A stretch of DNA of 64,000 bases from contig NZ_JAAIUV010000015.1 in NCBI RefSeq assembly GCF_010975035.1, positions 1-64,000 of the forward strand. The letters run 5' to 3'. Below the pieces are notes generated by a model. The model worked only from the letters and a program-made list of their open reading frames with translations, had not been told where the DNA came from and did no database searches. Positions 1 through 7,916 of this stretch are shown piece by piece. Origin of the DNA: Neobacillus thermocopriae (GTDB taxonomy: Bacteria; Bacillota; Bacilli; Bacillales; Cytobacillaceae). Every line of letters starts with the position of its first letter. Position 1 is the stretch's first letter. Both the position numbers and the translations under genes were made by a program.

Positions 1-43
1 TAAAATCCGCATTATATTTTTTACCTGTATTTTTGTTTACCAT
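1..43 (-). CDS. Transposase OrfA N-terminus, IS3/IS150 type (truncated by window edge)
   Basis: An ATG on the minus strand at 43 opens a frame reading MVNKNTGKKYNADF before leaving the window. A basic, tyrosine- and phenylalanine-containing start of the 'KKYxxxFK' type is characteristic of the helix-turn-helix OrfA of IS3-family elements. An AAAGG ribosome site lies about 11 bases upstream. Only 14 codons are visible, so the family call is an inference from that short motif and from the inverted repeat outside it. Confidence 0.45.
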   Translation of the reverse strand, partial: MVNKNTGKKYNADF

Positions 44-108
44 TTGGACACAACCTTTCTATACCTAGTATGGTCAGATTTACAAAAAACTTAACTTAGT
101 TGTGTCCA
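1..108 (-). mobile_element. End of an IS3-type insertion sequence (partial)
   Basis: Read on the minus strand, this stretch starts with TGGACACAAC at position 108 and leads, after about 65 noncoding bases, into the start of a transposase-like reading frame that runs off the window. The same ten bases recur subterminally in the same direction, so on the plus strand the two copies appear as TGGACACAAC at 45-54 (inverted) and GTTGTGTCCA at 99-108. Position 108 is my estimate of the element boundary; no target duplication can be checked because the other end is outside the window. Confidence 0.5.
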
Positions 109-195
109 TGAAACTATACTAGCATCATTTCAACCTGTATTAGATAATTATATATATCGTAGTAAGTAAAGGAACGATCAATAAGGAGAAAAGAG

Positions 196-1590
196 ATGCA
201 ACCAAACAATCAAACGCCTGCAATTATTATTTCAGCCACGCATAGTGGAGCGGGTAAAACGACAGTGACACGAGCATTGCTTGCCGCTCTTAAAGCAAAA
301 GGATTGAATGTTCAGCCGTTTAAAATTGGACCAGATTTCATCGACCCTATGTATCACACTGCAATTGTTGACAAGCCATCCGTGAACTTGGATTATTGGA
401 TGATGGGGGAAGCTGGAATTCGCGAGACTTTCTCACGGTGGAGCCAAAAAGCGGACATCGCAGTTATTGAGGGAATGGGCGCGTTGTTTGATGGTGCGAA
501 TGGTACAGATGAGGGGAGTGCCGCACATATCGCTAAAATTCTCGACATACCTGTCGTCGTGGTTATAGACGTATACGGGATGACACGCACGACCGCAGCG
601 ATAATGGATGGAGTGGCAACATTTGACCCTCATATGAAAATTGCTGGATATATTCTAAACCGATGTGGATACATTGGTAGTGAAGTTCATAAAAACTTAA
701 TCAAGGACGCTATCGGTGTGGAACGTTGGAACCAAGTAGTAACTACCATATGTAATAGCCCAGCCCTTGAAGTGGCCGAGCGTCATCTTGGGCTTATTAC
801 CACATATGAGAATACAGAGTTCGATGATAACAGCGACTTAAATCACGTCGCAAAGCAAATGGATGTCGATAAGATTTTTGGACTGGAGTTAAAAGTAAAT
901 GAAATTTCAAAATTGTCATTTTCGAAGCCAGTAATTCGAACACAATCTGCTCGTTTAGCTGTCGCACGTGATGCTGCGTTTTGTTTTTATTATGAGGAAA
1001 ATTTATTAGCTCTGAAAGAGGCAGGATTTGAAATTGTAGAGTTTTCTCCAATCAAGGGAGACACGTTGCCTCCTGATACGGATGCAGTGTATTTTGGTGG
1101 GGGATATCCAGAGAGTTTCGTTCGTGAACTCGAGGATAACGTCAATCTGGCTACGCAGCTGCGTCATGCTGCTAAATTAGGAATGCCGATTTTCGGCGAA
1201 TGTGGAGGCCTGATTTATCTCGGGCGTTCGCTGACTGGATTTGACGGAAAAACCTACTCAATGAGTGGTGTTTTACCCGTTGATTTTGTTATGGACTCGT
1301 CATATTTGCAAATTCGATATATCGAGCTGACAACACGTCACGATTCGTTACTCGGTTGTGCCGGAACGGTTATTCGAGGTCAGGAGTTTCACCAGTCTCG
1401 GGTCGTAAGTTCTGAGATTTTATCGGATTTCTATACTGCAAAAACCAGTGATGGGCGTGAGTATATGGACGGTTTTCATCAACAAAATGTCGTGGCAAGC
1501 TATGCACATATATATTTGAATTCTTGTGAGGGGGCAGCTAACAATTTTATAAATGCCGCACGTAGATTCCAAATGAATAGAAATGGGTAA
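196..1590 (+). CDS. cbiA: Cobyrinic acid a,c-diamide synthase
   Basis: CbiA/CobB-type amidotransferase (464 aa, normal length) that amidates the a and c side chains of cobyrinic acid with glutamine and ATP during cobalamin synthesis. The N-terminal dethiobiotin-synthetase-like ATP domain carries SGAGKTT at residues 17-23. The C-terminal glutaminase domain has the nucleophile Cys336 in GECGGL and a catalytic His in the ASYAHIYL stretch. AAGGAGAAAAGAG precedes the ATG. No other cobalamin gene and no cobalamin riboswitch is visible nearby, and the gene begins 88 bases beyond an insertion-sequence end. It may act in salvage or complement an operon elsewhere, or be an acquired single gene. Confidence 0.88.
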   Translation: MQPNNQTPAIIISATHSGAGKTTVTRALLAALKAKGLNVQPFKIGPDFIDPMYHTAIVDKPSVNLDYWMMGEAGIRETFSRWSQKADIAVIEGMGALFDGANGTDEGSAAHIAKILDIPVVVVIDVYGMTRTTAAIMDGVATFDPHMKIAGYILNRCGYIGSEVHKNLIKDAIGVERWNQVVTTICNSPALEVAERHLGLITTYENTEFDDNSDLNHVAKQMDVDKIFGLELKVNEISKLSFSKPVIRTQSARLAVARDAAFCFYYEENLLALKEAGFEIVEFSPIKGDTLPPDTDAVYFGGGYPESFVRELEDNVNLATQLRHAAKLGMPIFGECGGLIYLGRSLTGFDGKTYSMSGVLPVDFVMDSSYLQIRYIELTTRHDSLLGCAGTVIRGQEFHQSRVVSSEILSDFYTAKTSDGREYMDGFHQQNVVASYAHIYLNSCEGAANNFINAARRFQMNRNG

Positions 1591-1747
1591 ACCTATTCAT
1601 TTGCAAAATATTTTTTTGAAGGGGAGTTCCTTATGTTGTTTTTAGAATGAGTAATTCAGTAATAAGGATTAACTTGTTAATGCGAATAACTTACAGCTAA
1701 GAGTACATAATACAAAAGTAAAAAAAATCACATAGGAGGCTGTACTT

Positions 1748-2185
1748 ATGGCATTAACACCTTATGATCCATTTAGACAATTAGCCAATGTAAGGAGAGA
1801 CTTTGATCGTTTTTTCTCTAACTTCCCTTTTGATTTTACTCATGAAAACCATCTTGGAAACATTAGGGTAGATGTTCACCAAACAGACCATGAAGTGATA
1901 GCCACTTGTGATATTCCTGGCATTGAAAAGAAAGAGGACATCAACATTGATATTGAAAACAATATGTTAACCATTAGTGGCACAATGAATAAAACGAACG
2001 AAGTAAAAGAAGAGAATATGTATAGAAAAGAACGCTATACTGGTAGTTTTCATAGAACTGTTTCACTACCTGGTCCTGTTTCAAGTGAAGGAGTTAAGGC
2101 CACTTACAAAAATGGCGTACTTGAAGTAAGAATGCCAAAACTAACTCAAAACACCAAAAATAAAATTGATGTCCAATTCCATTAA
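1748..2185 (+). CDS. Small heat-shock protein, Hsp20/alpha-crystallin family
   Basis: ATP-independent holdase chaperone of 145 aa, cytoplasmic. The alpha-crystallin domain spans roughly residues 38-130 and ends in the family's G-V-L motif (NGVLEVRMPK, about 122-131); the C-terminal tail is short. The N-terminal 'YDPFRQL' opening is common in Bacillus Hsp20 proteins. AGGAGG at 1734-1739 is well placed for the ATG. It is transcribed alone, with a terminator at 2304-2333. No CIRCE element or HrcA/CtsR operator was recognised upstream. Confidence 0.9.
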   Translation: MALTPYDPFRQLANVRRDFDRFFSNFPFDFTHENHLGNIRVDVHQTDHEVIATCDIPGIEKKEDINIDIENNMLTISGTMNKTNEVKEENMYRKERYTGSFHRTVSLPGPVSSEGVKATYKNGVLEVRMPKLTQNTKNKIDVQFH

Positions 2186-2303
2186 GAAGATGAGTGGATC
2201 AATACCAGTTAAGAAAGAGTTCTATAACGGATTATCTAAGAAATCCTTCTTTTCAAAAAAACAATATGAATGAGTTGACAGTTTGATAAATAAGTGTAAT
2301 AGG

Positions 2304-2333
2304 CATTACTTCTTAATGAAGTAATGTTTTTTT
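2304..2333 (+). terminator. Intrinsic terminator after hsp20
   Basis: Stem CATTACTTC / GAAGTAATG with a TTAAT loop, followed by a run of seven T. It lies about 120 bases beyond the hsp20 stop codon. Confidence 0.75.
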
Positions 2334-2360
2334 GCTTTGAAAACAATATTGTTTATTTTA

Positions 2361-2393
2361 GAACTTTCACAACTTAAATGTTTGTGAAAGTTC
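2361..2393. repeat. Inverted repeat / stem-loop
   Basis: GAACTTTCACA and TGTGAAAGTTC flank a short AT-rich loop, giving a near-perfect stem. No T-run follows on the plus strand, so it is not an ordinary terminator for hsp20; it could be an operator or a second, weak terminator. Confidence 0.45.
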
Positions 2394-2670
2394 TAGGGTT
2401 TCGATTCCTTAGTTTCCAATACATTAAATTACCCAAACATTATTTCCAATTATATACTTTTACGTTCTAATTGAATCATAATTTTTATTAATTGGAAAGA
2501 GACAACTTTCAACAATTATTTATCAACAAGTTTGACTTAAATCACTGTATGGATAATTGTTCTATTATTAAGAATTATCACTACAAATAATGGTTAGGAA
2601 TATACACAAAAAATTTGTCTAGTACATATGGATAAATGAGTTGAACTTTCGTTGGGGAGGAAATTTACAA

Positions 2671-2919
2671 ATGTATGGAAATTATTATTATCACACTCCA
2701 TCATCTATGTATAGACAAAGAATTACAAAGGAACAAGCTCAAGAAATTGCCCTTAATCGTGTGCCAGGGACCATTCTACACGTAGATATGGATTTAGAAA
2801 ATGGTGTTTTAGTTTATGAAGTCTTCATATTAACAGAAGATAATAGGTTATTTGAAGTAGAAATTTTGGCGAGATCAGGAAGGATACTAAAAGTAGAAGA
2901 AGAAATTGATTTTGATTAA
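2671..2919 (+). CDS. PepSY-like small protein
   Basis: 82-aa protein with a single PepSY-like fold: a helix beginning ITKEQAQEIALNRVPG, then strands with 'G.VLVYEVFIL' and a GRILKVE ending. PepSY modules usually bind or inhibit peptidases or sit in the cell envelope, but this one has no signal peptide and starts with a Tyr/His-rich segment (YGNYYYH). The ATG at 2671 is chosen because GGGAGG (2655-2660) is ideally spaced; a TTG at 2641 would include the ribosome site in the protein. Stand-alone gene; function not assigned. Confidence 0.7.
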   Translation: MYGNYYYHTPSSMYRQRITKEQAQEIALNRVPGTILHVDMDLENGVLVYEVFILTEDNRLFEVEILARSGRILKVEEEIDFD

Positions 2920-3241
2920 TAAACACTTACTATTTAGGAGAGATTCAGTTAATACTGAACTTTAATATAATTCTAATATTATTAATCTTGGTCATTAGTT
3001 TGTAAAGAGATTATTTTGATGAAATAGTGCTTCTCAATATAGGTAATTTCTATATATGATTCATCCTTTTAGGTTTACAAAAGTGGATTGTAATATCGAT
3101 CAAACTTTGTCGGTACCCGAATATAAATTTTTAATGTATGTGAATCCCCTAAGAGTTCACCAATAAAAGGTTTAAAAAATAAGGATAGTTTATATCCAAG
3201 TTTGATAAAAATGGTAAAATTATCTAAAAAGGGGAAAAGAA
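2920..3241. other. Intergenic region, little recognisable
   Basis: AT-rich spacer. The only structure seen is a short hairpin TTCAGT-TAAT-ACTGAA at 2946-2961, just after the PepSY-like gene and without a clear T-run. Confidence 0.5.
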
Positions 3242-3514
3242 ATGTCAGTACAAAATCAAATAAATAATAGTTCAGTAGTTTCTATAACAGTTGGTATTTT
3301 ATCATTATTTATTCCTTTTATTGGTTTGATCTTAGGGATTATTGGAATCGTTTTTTCAAGGAAAGCTGTAAAACAGATTAATAATACAAATGAAAGTGGC
3401 AAAGCGTTAGCAACTGTAGGGTTTATTTGTAGTATTGTTGGAATTGTTTTTCAGATTTTAATGATTCTAGGCTATGCTGCCTTTTTCTCAGTATCCAGTT
3501 ATATAACCATTTAA
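3242..3514 (+). CDS. DUF4190-type small membrane protein
   Basis: 90-aa protein with two hydrophobic segments (about residues 14-40 and 57-85) joined by a short basic loop 'SRKAVKQINNTNESGKA', the usual layout of DUF4190 proteins, which have no known function. AAAAGGGGAAAAG precedes the ATG. Flanked by its own terminator at 3541-3563; no operon partner. Confidence 0.75.
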   Translation: MSVQNQINNSSVVSITVGILSLFIPFIGLILGIIGIVFSRKAVKQINNTNESGKALATVGFICSIVGIVFQILMILGYAAFFSVSSYITI

Positions 3515-3540
3515 AACTGGCTAAAATAGCTAACAATAAA

Positions 3541-3563
3541 AGAGCACATTTAGTGCTCTTTAT
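3541..3563 (+). terminator. Terminator after the DUF4190 gene
   Basis: AGAGCAC-ATTTA-GTGCTCT stem followed by TTATATTT. Short but well formed, and about 25 bases after the stop codon. Confidence 0.6.
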
Positions 3564-3651
3564 ATTTGACGTTGTTCCCGTAGAAATTTTAGTAGCAAAT
3601 GACAGCTTTCATTTTTTCTTAAAAAATTCGACAAAAACCTGCAATTTACTC

Positions 3652-3680
3652 TTGACGTCCATGGCATTTCTATGTATTAT
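3652..3680 (+). promoter_or_regulatory. Housekeeping promoter of tRNA-Gly
   Basis: TTGACG (3652-3657), a 17-base spacer and TATTAT (3675-3680) form a strong sigma-A promoter, about 45 bases upstream of the tRNA start when the transcription start is placed near 3687. Confidence 0.7.
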
Positions 3681-3732
3681 AATAATCGTTGATAAATTAT
3701 TGGTTCTTTAATTTGACAAATTTATATAAAAT

Positions 3733-3806
3733 GCGGGTGTAGTTTAGTGGTAAAACCACAGCCTTCCAAGCTGTTGTTGTGGGTTCGATTCCCATCACCC
3801 GCTCCA
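3733..3806 (+). tRNA. tRNA-Gly (anticodon TCC)
   Basis: 74-nt cloverleaf: acceptor GCGGGTG pairs with CACCCGC (3796-3802), discriminator T and encoded CCA end (3804-3806). The D-loop reads AGTTTAGTGGTAAAAC, the anticodon loop is CTTCCAA with anticodon TCC, and the T-arm is GTGGG-TTCGATT-CCCAT. A single isolated tRNA gene with its own promoter and terminator. Confidence 0.97.
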
Positions 3807-3815
3807 TACATAACT

Positions 3816-3861
3816 AACGCAGTGTATTGTTTCGAAAAAGAACGATATGTTGCGTTTTTTT
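3816..3861 (+). terminator. Terminator of tRNA-Gly
   Basis: Long imperfect stem from AACGCA (3816-3821) to TGCGTT followed by a T-run near 3856-3861; interior bases GTAT/ATAT also pair. Ten bases after the tRNA end. Confidence 0.7.
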
Positions 3862-3897
3862 ATTGGTTAAAAAGTATATTTGATTTCAAGTACTGTG

Positions 3898-4044
3898 TAT
3901 AGCAAGCCCCTTAGTGGCGAAACGCCTATTCTACCTACTCAGCGATAAGTCAACATCGATTCTCCATTCGTTTCATCCTATTTTCTTTATCTCAATTGGA
4001 GAGCTCTAGGCCATACACTGCTAAGTAGTGGGGGCTTACTTTTC
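3898..4044 (+). repeat. Dispersed palindromic repeat, copy 1 (short form)
   Basis: First of at least six related intergenic repeats. It shares the core words 'GATAAGTCAACATCGA', a pyrimidine-rich 'TTT.TTTATCTCA.TTGGAGA' and a closing 'GCTAAG' with copies at 7773, 23903, 36993, 45904 and 59530. Its ends pair: AGCCCC near 3903 with GGGGCT near 4031. The middle segment of about 80 bases found in long copies is missing here. It abuts the stop codon of the minus-strand B3/B4-domain gene. Confidence 0.7.
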
Positions 4045-4047
4045 TAG

Positions 4048-4719
4048 TTATAGACACCCAATTATTTGATAGGAAGCTTCTCCTCCATGTATTTGAACAA
4101 ACATGTTCATGAGTGATTCTGTCATTTTATGAGCATTTGTGTAATCTGTAGATGGTCTTATATAAACGATTTGTAAGGCGTTTTTTGTTGTATTTGTTAC
4201 AGCTGTTCTTTCGGAGTCGACGAAGGGTGTTCCAAATGGCCCTTTTTGGTCGGATGTCAATAAAAGATGTGCCGCTGAATTTTTCCTCCCATTCAAGCCT
4301 ATGTATTCCTCACCTTCCATGCCAATGCGCACTTTGACTGGTCCTTGGAGTAAATCCAAATCATAAATACCCACTGGTACCTGGTATTTTAATGAGAAGA
4401 AATTATTTAAATCAATTGCACTTTGAACAGAAGAAAGATAATTTTGTTTATGCACTCTACGATACAAAGCTTCGGCTGAGTGGCGATAACGGTTTGGATC
4501 TTTCCCTATTAATTTAAAGATTTTTCTCCATTCTTGAATGCCGGGAAGATCAGTTACACTTTTTCCTTCTAAATCAAAATAAATGGATTCTTGGAAAAGC
4601 TGGAGTCTCCCTCGAAGCATTTGCGGTGAATCTCCAATAGTAATATTCTTATATTCAATTACCCCTAATTTAAAATGGGGAATCAGTTTAGTAATTTCCG
4701 ATGAAAGCTGAATTTCCAA
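4048..4719 (-). CDS. B3/B4 tRNA-binding (editing-like) domain protein
   Basis: 223-aa free-standing relative of the B3/B4 domain of the phenylalanyl-tRNA synthetase beta chain (COG3382 type). In the synthetase this domain hydrolyses mischarged tyrosyl-tRNA; the role of free-standing forms is less clear. Recognisable blocks include 'WRKIFKLIGKDPNRYRHSAEALYRR' around residues 65-90 and 'VPVGIYDLD' near 120, ending with an 'R.A.TN.T' block typical of the family. I place the start at the TTG at 4719 because GGAGGTG lies 8 bases upstream; the longer TTG start at 4734 would place that site inside the gene. Monocistronic, divergent from queG. Confidence 0.75.
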   Translation of the reverse strand: MEIQLSSEITKLIPHFKLGVIEYKNITIGDSPQMLRGRLQLFQESIYFDLEGKSVTDLPGIQEWRKIFKLIGKDPNRYRHSAEALYRRVHKQNYLSSVQSAIDLNNFFSLKYQVPVGIYDLDLLQGPVKVRIGMEGEEYIGLNGRKNSAAHLLLTSDQKGPFGTPFVDSERTAVTNTTKNALQIVYIRPSTDYTNAHKMTESLMNMFVQIHGGEASYQIIGCL

Positions 4720-4828
4720 CGATTCCACCTCCAAATTTATCTAAAAATAGTTTATCATAGATAGATGTGCAACCTAAAAAAATTAAACATTTGATATATA
4801 GATCAACCTAAGTGAAGGGAGGTAAATG

Positions 4829-5974
4829 ATGGACGTTCAACAATTAAAACAAGAAATCATTGCCTATAGTAAAGAAATAGGAATTGATAAAATAGGGTTT
4901 ACTTCAGCAGAACCTTTTAAAGAATTAAAAAATCGCTTGATACGACAACAGGAACTAGGCTATCAATCAGGATTTGAAGAGCCGGATATTGAAAAGCGAG
5001 TCACGCCAGGACTATTGTTAGATGGGGCTCAATCTATCATCTCTATTGCCCTTGCTTATCCTTCAAAAATGACAGATCGGGTTGAAGGAAAAAAAGGGAT
5101 GAGGCGGGGGATGTTTGCACGTGCATCTTGGGGACAGGATTATCATCATATTCTAAGGGAAAGGCTTCAAAAACTTGAGATATTTATTTTATCGAAGCTA
5201 CCAGAAGCTCGTTTAAAGTCGATGGTTGATACTGGTGAGCTTTCTGATCGGGCTGTGGCCGAAAGGGCTGGCATAGGATGGAGTGGAAAAAACTGTGCCA
5301 TTATTACTCCTGAGTTTGGTTCCTATGTTTACTTAGGTGAGATGATTACAAATATTCCTTTTCCTCCCGATACGCCAGTGGAAGACCAATGTGGCTCCTG
5401 TACAAAATGTTTAGAAGCTTGTCCAACCGGTGCACTAGTTCAAGGAGGACAGATTAATGCACAACGCTGTATTTCCTATTTAACACAGACAAAAGAACTC
5501 ATTCCAGATGAGTTTAGGGGAAAAATTGGCAACCGCCTATATGGATGTGACTCTTGTCAAACCGCATGCCCGTATAATAAGGGTAAAAACTTTCATTTTC
5601 ATGAGGAGATGGAGCCCGACCCAGAGATTGTGAAGCCATTGCTGAAGCCACTCCTGAAATTAAGCAATCGAGAATTTAAATCAAAGTTTGGATATTTGGC
5701 TGGAGCTTGGAGAGGGAAGAAACCGATACAACGGAACGCAATGTTAGCATTGGCCCATTTTAAGGACAAATCAGCTGTACCAGATCTAGTGGATGTATTA
5801 CAGAAAGAAGCTAGTGTGGTGTCTAGAGGAACGGCAGCTTGGGCACTAGGAAAAATTGGTGGAGAAGAGGCGTTTACTGCCTTAAAGGAAGCAAAAGAAC
5901 GGGAAATGGATCCGGTTGTTCTAATAGAAATTGAAAAGGGATTAAGTCTTTACAAGGACGAAAAGAGCGAATAA
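4829..5974 (+). CDS. queG: Epoxyqueuosine reductase
   Basis: QueG, the cobalamin- and iron-sulphur-dependent enzyme that reduces epoxyqueuosine to queuosine in the tRNA wobble position. The N-terminal cobalamin-binding region is followed by two 4Fe-4S motifs, CGSCTKCLEACP near residue 188 and CDSCQTACP near 241, and by a C-terminal HEAT-like repeat tail ('FKDKSAVPDLVDVL', 'GTAAWALGKIGGEEA') as in the B. subtilis enzyme (YhbA). Two adjacent ATGs exist at 4826 and 4829; GGGAGG spacing favours the second. It heads the queG-yhbB-trmL block; the terminator at 5962-5994 overlaps its last codons. The enzyme needs cobalamin, so the lone cbiA nearby is worth noting. Confidence 0.93.
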   Translation: MDVQQLKQEIIAYSKEIGIDKIGFTSAEPFKELKNRLIRQQELGYQSGFEEPDIEKRVTPGLLLDGAQSIISIALAYPSKMTDRVEGKKGMRRGMFARASWGQDYHHILRERLQKLEIFILSKLPEARLKSMVDTGELSDRAVAERAGIGWSGKNCAIITPEFGSYVYLGEMITNIPFPPDTPVEDQCGSCTKCLEACPTGALVQGGQINAQRCISYLTQTKELIPDEFRGKIGNRLYGCDSCQTACPYNKGKNFHFHEEMEPDPEIVKPLLKPLLKLSNREFKSKFGYLAGAWRGKKPIQRNAMLALAHFKDKSAVPDLVDVLQKEASVVSRGTAAWALGKIGGEEAFTALKEAKEREMDPVVLIEIEKGLSLYKDEKSE

Positions 5975-5994
5975 TAGAGATTCGCTCTTTTTTT
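5962..5994 (+). terminator. Terminator overlapping the queG stop
   Basis: AAAGAGCGAA / TTCGCTCTTT stem followed by T-run. The 5' arm lies within the last queG codons. Confidence 0.8.
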
Positions 5995-6106
5995 AATGGG
6001 GAAAGAATATTCGGCTTTCGAATAGACGACAAAATTTATTTTTAACCTTCCTTTGATGTTAAATTCTTCATCCTTTCATATGTATGGAGTGAAGGGAGTG
6101 AAACAA

Positions 6107-6979
6107 ATGTATAAATCACTTCAAGAGTTGTTTGAAAATAGAGTTCAGCAGTTTGTTCTTTCGAATAGAGAATACAAGGATTTTTTTCCAAAGGCGGAAC
6201 GTAAGCTGGATTCCTGTTCAAAAAGATCGGCTGAAATTGTTAAGGTAAAAGCAACAGGAAAAATTATAGACAAATCTGATCAAGATGGTATTCAAAAAGT
6301 AAAATATCTCGCTCATTATCGTTATTTGATCAAACAAAAAGGAAATTTCTATATCGAGGAAGAGGTAGAAGAAAGACTAGCTAAACTATATAAAAATTCC
6401 ATTATCTCAGATGAAGAGATTCCAGCACTAGATTTTCAAGAAGATACCTTTAGGGATTCCATAGAACGTGTTACAAAAGGTGACCATATAGTTTTTAAAT
6501 ATGATCGTCTTAAAGCCGTACAATATGCTGAGCGTTGGTGGAATAGCTATAATCCAGCATATAAAAAATTTGAAAATGATTGTACCAATTTTATTTCTCA
6601 ATGTTTACATGCAGGCGGGGCTCCTATGAGAGGCTACCCAAACCGAGGGAATGGTTGGTGGATGCAAAATAACAATTGGAGTTATAGTTGGGCTGTAGCA
6701 CATTCGTTAAAAAATTATTTGGCAAATTCCAAAATCGGTTTACGAGCGAAAGAAGTTAGCAGTCCTGATCAATTAACGTATGGGGATGTGATTTGCTATG
6801 ATTTTGAAGGCGACGGCAGATTTAATCATAATACGATCGTCGTTGCCAAGGATGCATACAATATGCCTTTAGTCAATGCACATACTTATAATAGCCGAAT
6901 GAGATACTGGGCTTATGAAGATTCATCTGCCTACACACCAAATATAAAATATAAATTTTATACGATTGTGGATGGATGA
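6107..6979 (+). CDS. yhbB: Putative amidase-domain protein YhbB
   Basis: 290-aa protein with a C-terminal putative amidase domain (Amidase_6 type, PF12671), a papain-like fold: Cys in NDCTNFISQCLHAGG (about residues 157-170), His in the NHNTIVV block and a NAHTYN motif near the end. The N-terminal 130 residues are charged and helical without a signal peptide, so a cytoplasmic or spore location is more likely than secretion. AAGGGAG (6092-6098) is 8 bases before the ATG at 6107, preferred over an upstream ATG at 6053 that lacks a good site. It sits between queG and trmL exactly as in B. subtilis. Confidence 0.82.
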   Translation: MYKSLQELFENRVQQFVLSNREYKDFFPKAERKLDSCSKRSAEIVKVKATGKIIDKSDQDGIQKVKYLAHYRYLIKQKGNFYIEEEVEERLAKLYKNSIISDEEIPALDFQEDTFRDSIERVTKGDHIVFKYDRLKAVQYAERWWNSYNPAYKKFENDCTNFISQCLHAGGAPMRGYPNRGNGWWMQNNNWSYSWAVAHSLKNYLANSKIGLRAKEVSSPDQLTYGDVICYDFEGDGRFNHNTIVVAKDAYNMPLVNAHTYNSRMRYWAYEDSSAYTPNIKYKFYTIVDG

Positions 6980-7044
6980 GCCTGCTTGATGAGGGGAGTG
7001 AGAGTGGTATAATAACTGATAGAGCTTTTAATGAGGTGAAATTC

Positions 7045-7518
7045 ATGTCATTGCACATTGTTTTATATCAGCCAGAAATCCCTTCAAATACAGGTAATAT
7101 CGCCCGCACTTGCGCGGCTACAGATACTACGCTTCATTTGATCCGTCCATTGGGCTTTTCAATGGATGACAAAACACTAAAAAGAGCCGGTCTAGATTAT
7201 TGGGAATTTGTTCGTATTTTCTATTATGATTCCTTAGATGAATTTTATGAAAAAAATGCAGACGGAGAATATTATTACTTAACGAAATTCGGACAAAGAC
7301 CGCATTCTTCCTTAAATTATAGTGACTTAAACAAAGACTATTACTTTATTTTTGGCAGGGAAACGAATGGTCTCCCTAAAGATGTCATTGAAAAAAATAA
7401 AGATGTCTGTCTGAGAATCCCAATGACAGATAAAGTACGTTCCTTAAACTTATCCAATGCAGCTGCCGTTCTTATATATGAGGCATTACGTCAACAAAAT
7501 TATCCAAATTTAAAATAA
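7045..7518 (+). CDS. trmL: tRNA (cytidine/uridine(34)-2'-O)-methyltransferase
   Basis: SPOUT-class RNA methyltransferase of 157 aa (CspR in older B. subtilis naming), methylating the wobble ribose of tRNA-Leu species. The knotted SAM site is shown by PEIPSNTGNIARTC near the N-terminus, FGRETNGLP in the middle and the C-terminal 'IPMTDKVRSLNLSNAAAVLIYEALRQ'. GAGGTG precedes the ATG at 7045; an upstream ATG at 6976 overlapping yhbB would add about 23 residues with no counterpart in the family. Confidence 0.93.
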   Translation: MSLHIVLYQPEIPSNTGNIARTCAATDTTLHLIRPLGFSMDDKTLKRAGLDYWEFVRIFYYDSLDEFYEKNADGEYYYLTKFGQRPHSSLNYSDLNKDYYFIFGRETNGLPKDVIEKNKDVCLRIPMTDKVRSLNLSNAAAVLIYEALRQQNYPNLK

Positions 7519-7522
7519 ATAA

Positions 7523-7554
7523 AAAGAGGCCTAGAAGTATAGGGCCTCTTTATT
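7523..7554 (+). terminator. Terminator after trmL
   Basis: AAGAGGCC / GGCCTCTT stem with TTTATTT tail directly after the trmL stop. Confidence 0.8.
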
Positions 7555-7708
7555 TGTACTAGGAAAGACATGAATAAATGAAATATGAATTTCAAAAAGG
7601 ATGAGCACATTTAGTAATTTTTAAAAGCAAGGCAGAAGGCTACTTCCACCATCAGCATTATTCAAGTGAATACGAGTGGGAAAGAGGGGTTTTATGATTA
7701 ATAAATAA

Positions 7709-7734
7709 AGGACTGCTAGAATAGCAGTCCTTTT
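7709..7734 (+). terminator. Second terminator-like hairpin
   Basis: AAGGACTGCTA-GAA-TAGCAGTCCTTTT: an 11-bp perfect stem with T-tail, 190 bases after trmL and preceding the repeat copy. No gene is visible between this and the trmL terminator, so it may end an unrecognised small transcript. Confidence 0.65.
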
Positions 7735-7772
7735 GTAAAGAGATAAGAAAGTAATGTTCGACTTCAAGAGTT

Positions 7773-7905
7773 GTCTAGCTTCAGCACCCTTCCTTTGCTC
7801 TCTACCCTACGATAAGTCAACATCGAATTGCTTCACTCATCGTATTTCCTTTTTCTCAGTTGGAGAACCTTCAAGCTATTCACCGCTGAATAGGGTGCTT
7901 TTCTT
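7773..7905 (+). repeat. Dispersed palindromic repeat, copy 2 (short form)
   Basis: Starts GTCTAGCTTCAGCACCCT and ends AGGGTGCTTTTC; these ends pair (AGCACCCT with AGGGTGCT). Inner words 'CCTACGATAAGTCAACATCGAATTGC' and 'TCTCAGTTGGAGA' match the other copies. Lies between trmL and the 30-codon gene on the minus strand. Confidence 0.72.
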
Positions 7906-7916
7906 TTTCTTTTAAA

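Larger units (their letters stand above)
2186..2670. other. Intergenic region with two stem-loops
   Basis: This AT-rich gap of about 485 bases separates hsp20 from the PepSY-like gene. It holds an intrinsic terminator (2304-2333) and a separate 12-13 bp stem-loop (2361-2393). I see no further gene in it. Confidence 0.6.

Noticed and set aside
79-96. TTTACA ... TTAACT as a PhoP box upstream of cbiA
   Set aside because: Only two words with 12-base spacing, inside the IS-end sequence; no more than expected in AT-rich DNA.
3898-4044. CRISPR array or riboswitch as an explanation of the dispersed repeats
   Set aside because: Copies are single, widely separated and oriented both ways, with no spacers, no cas genes and no shared downstream gene class.
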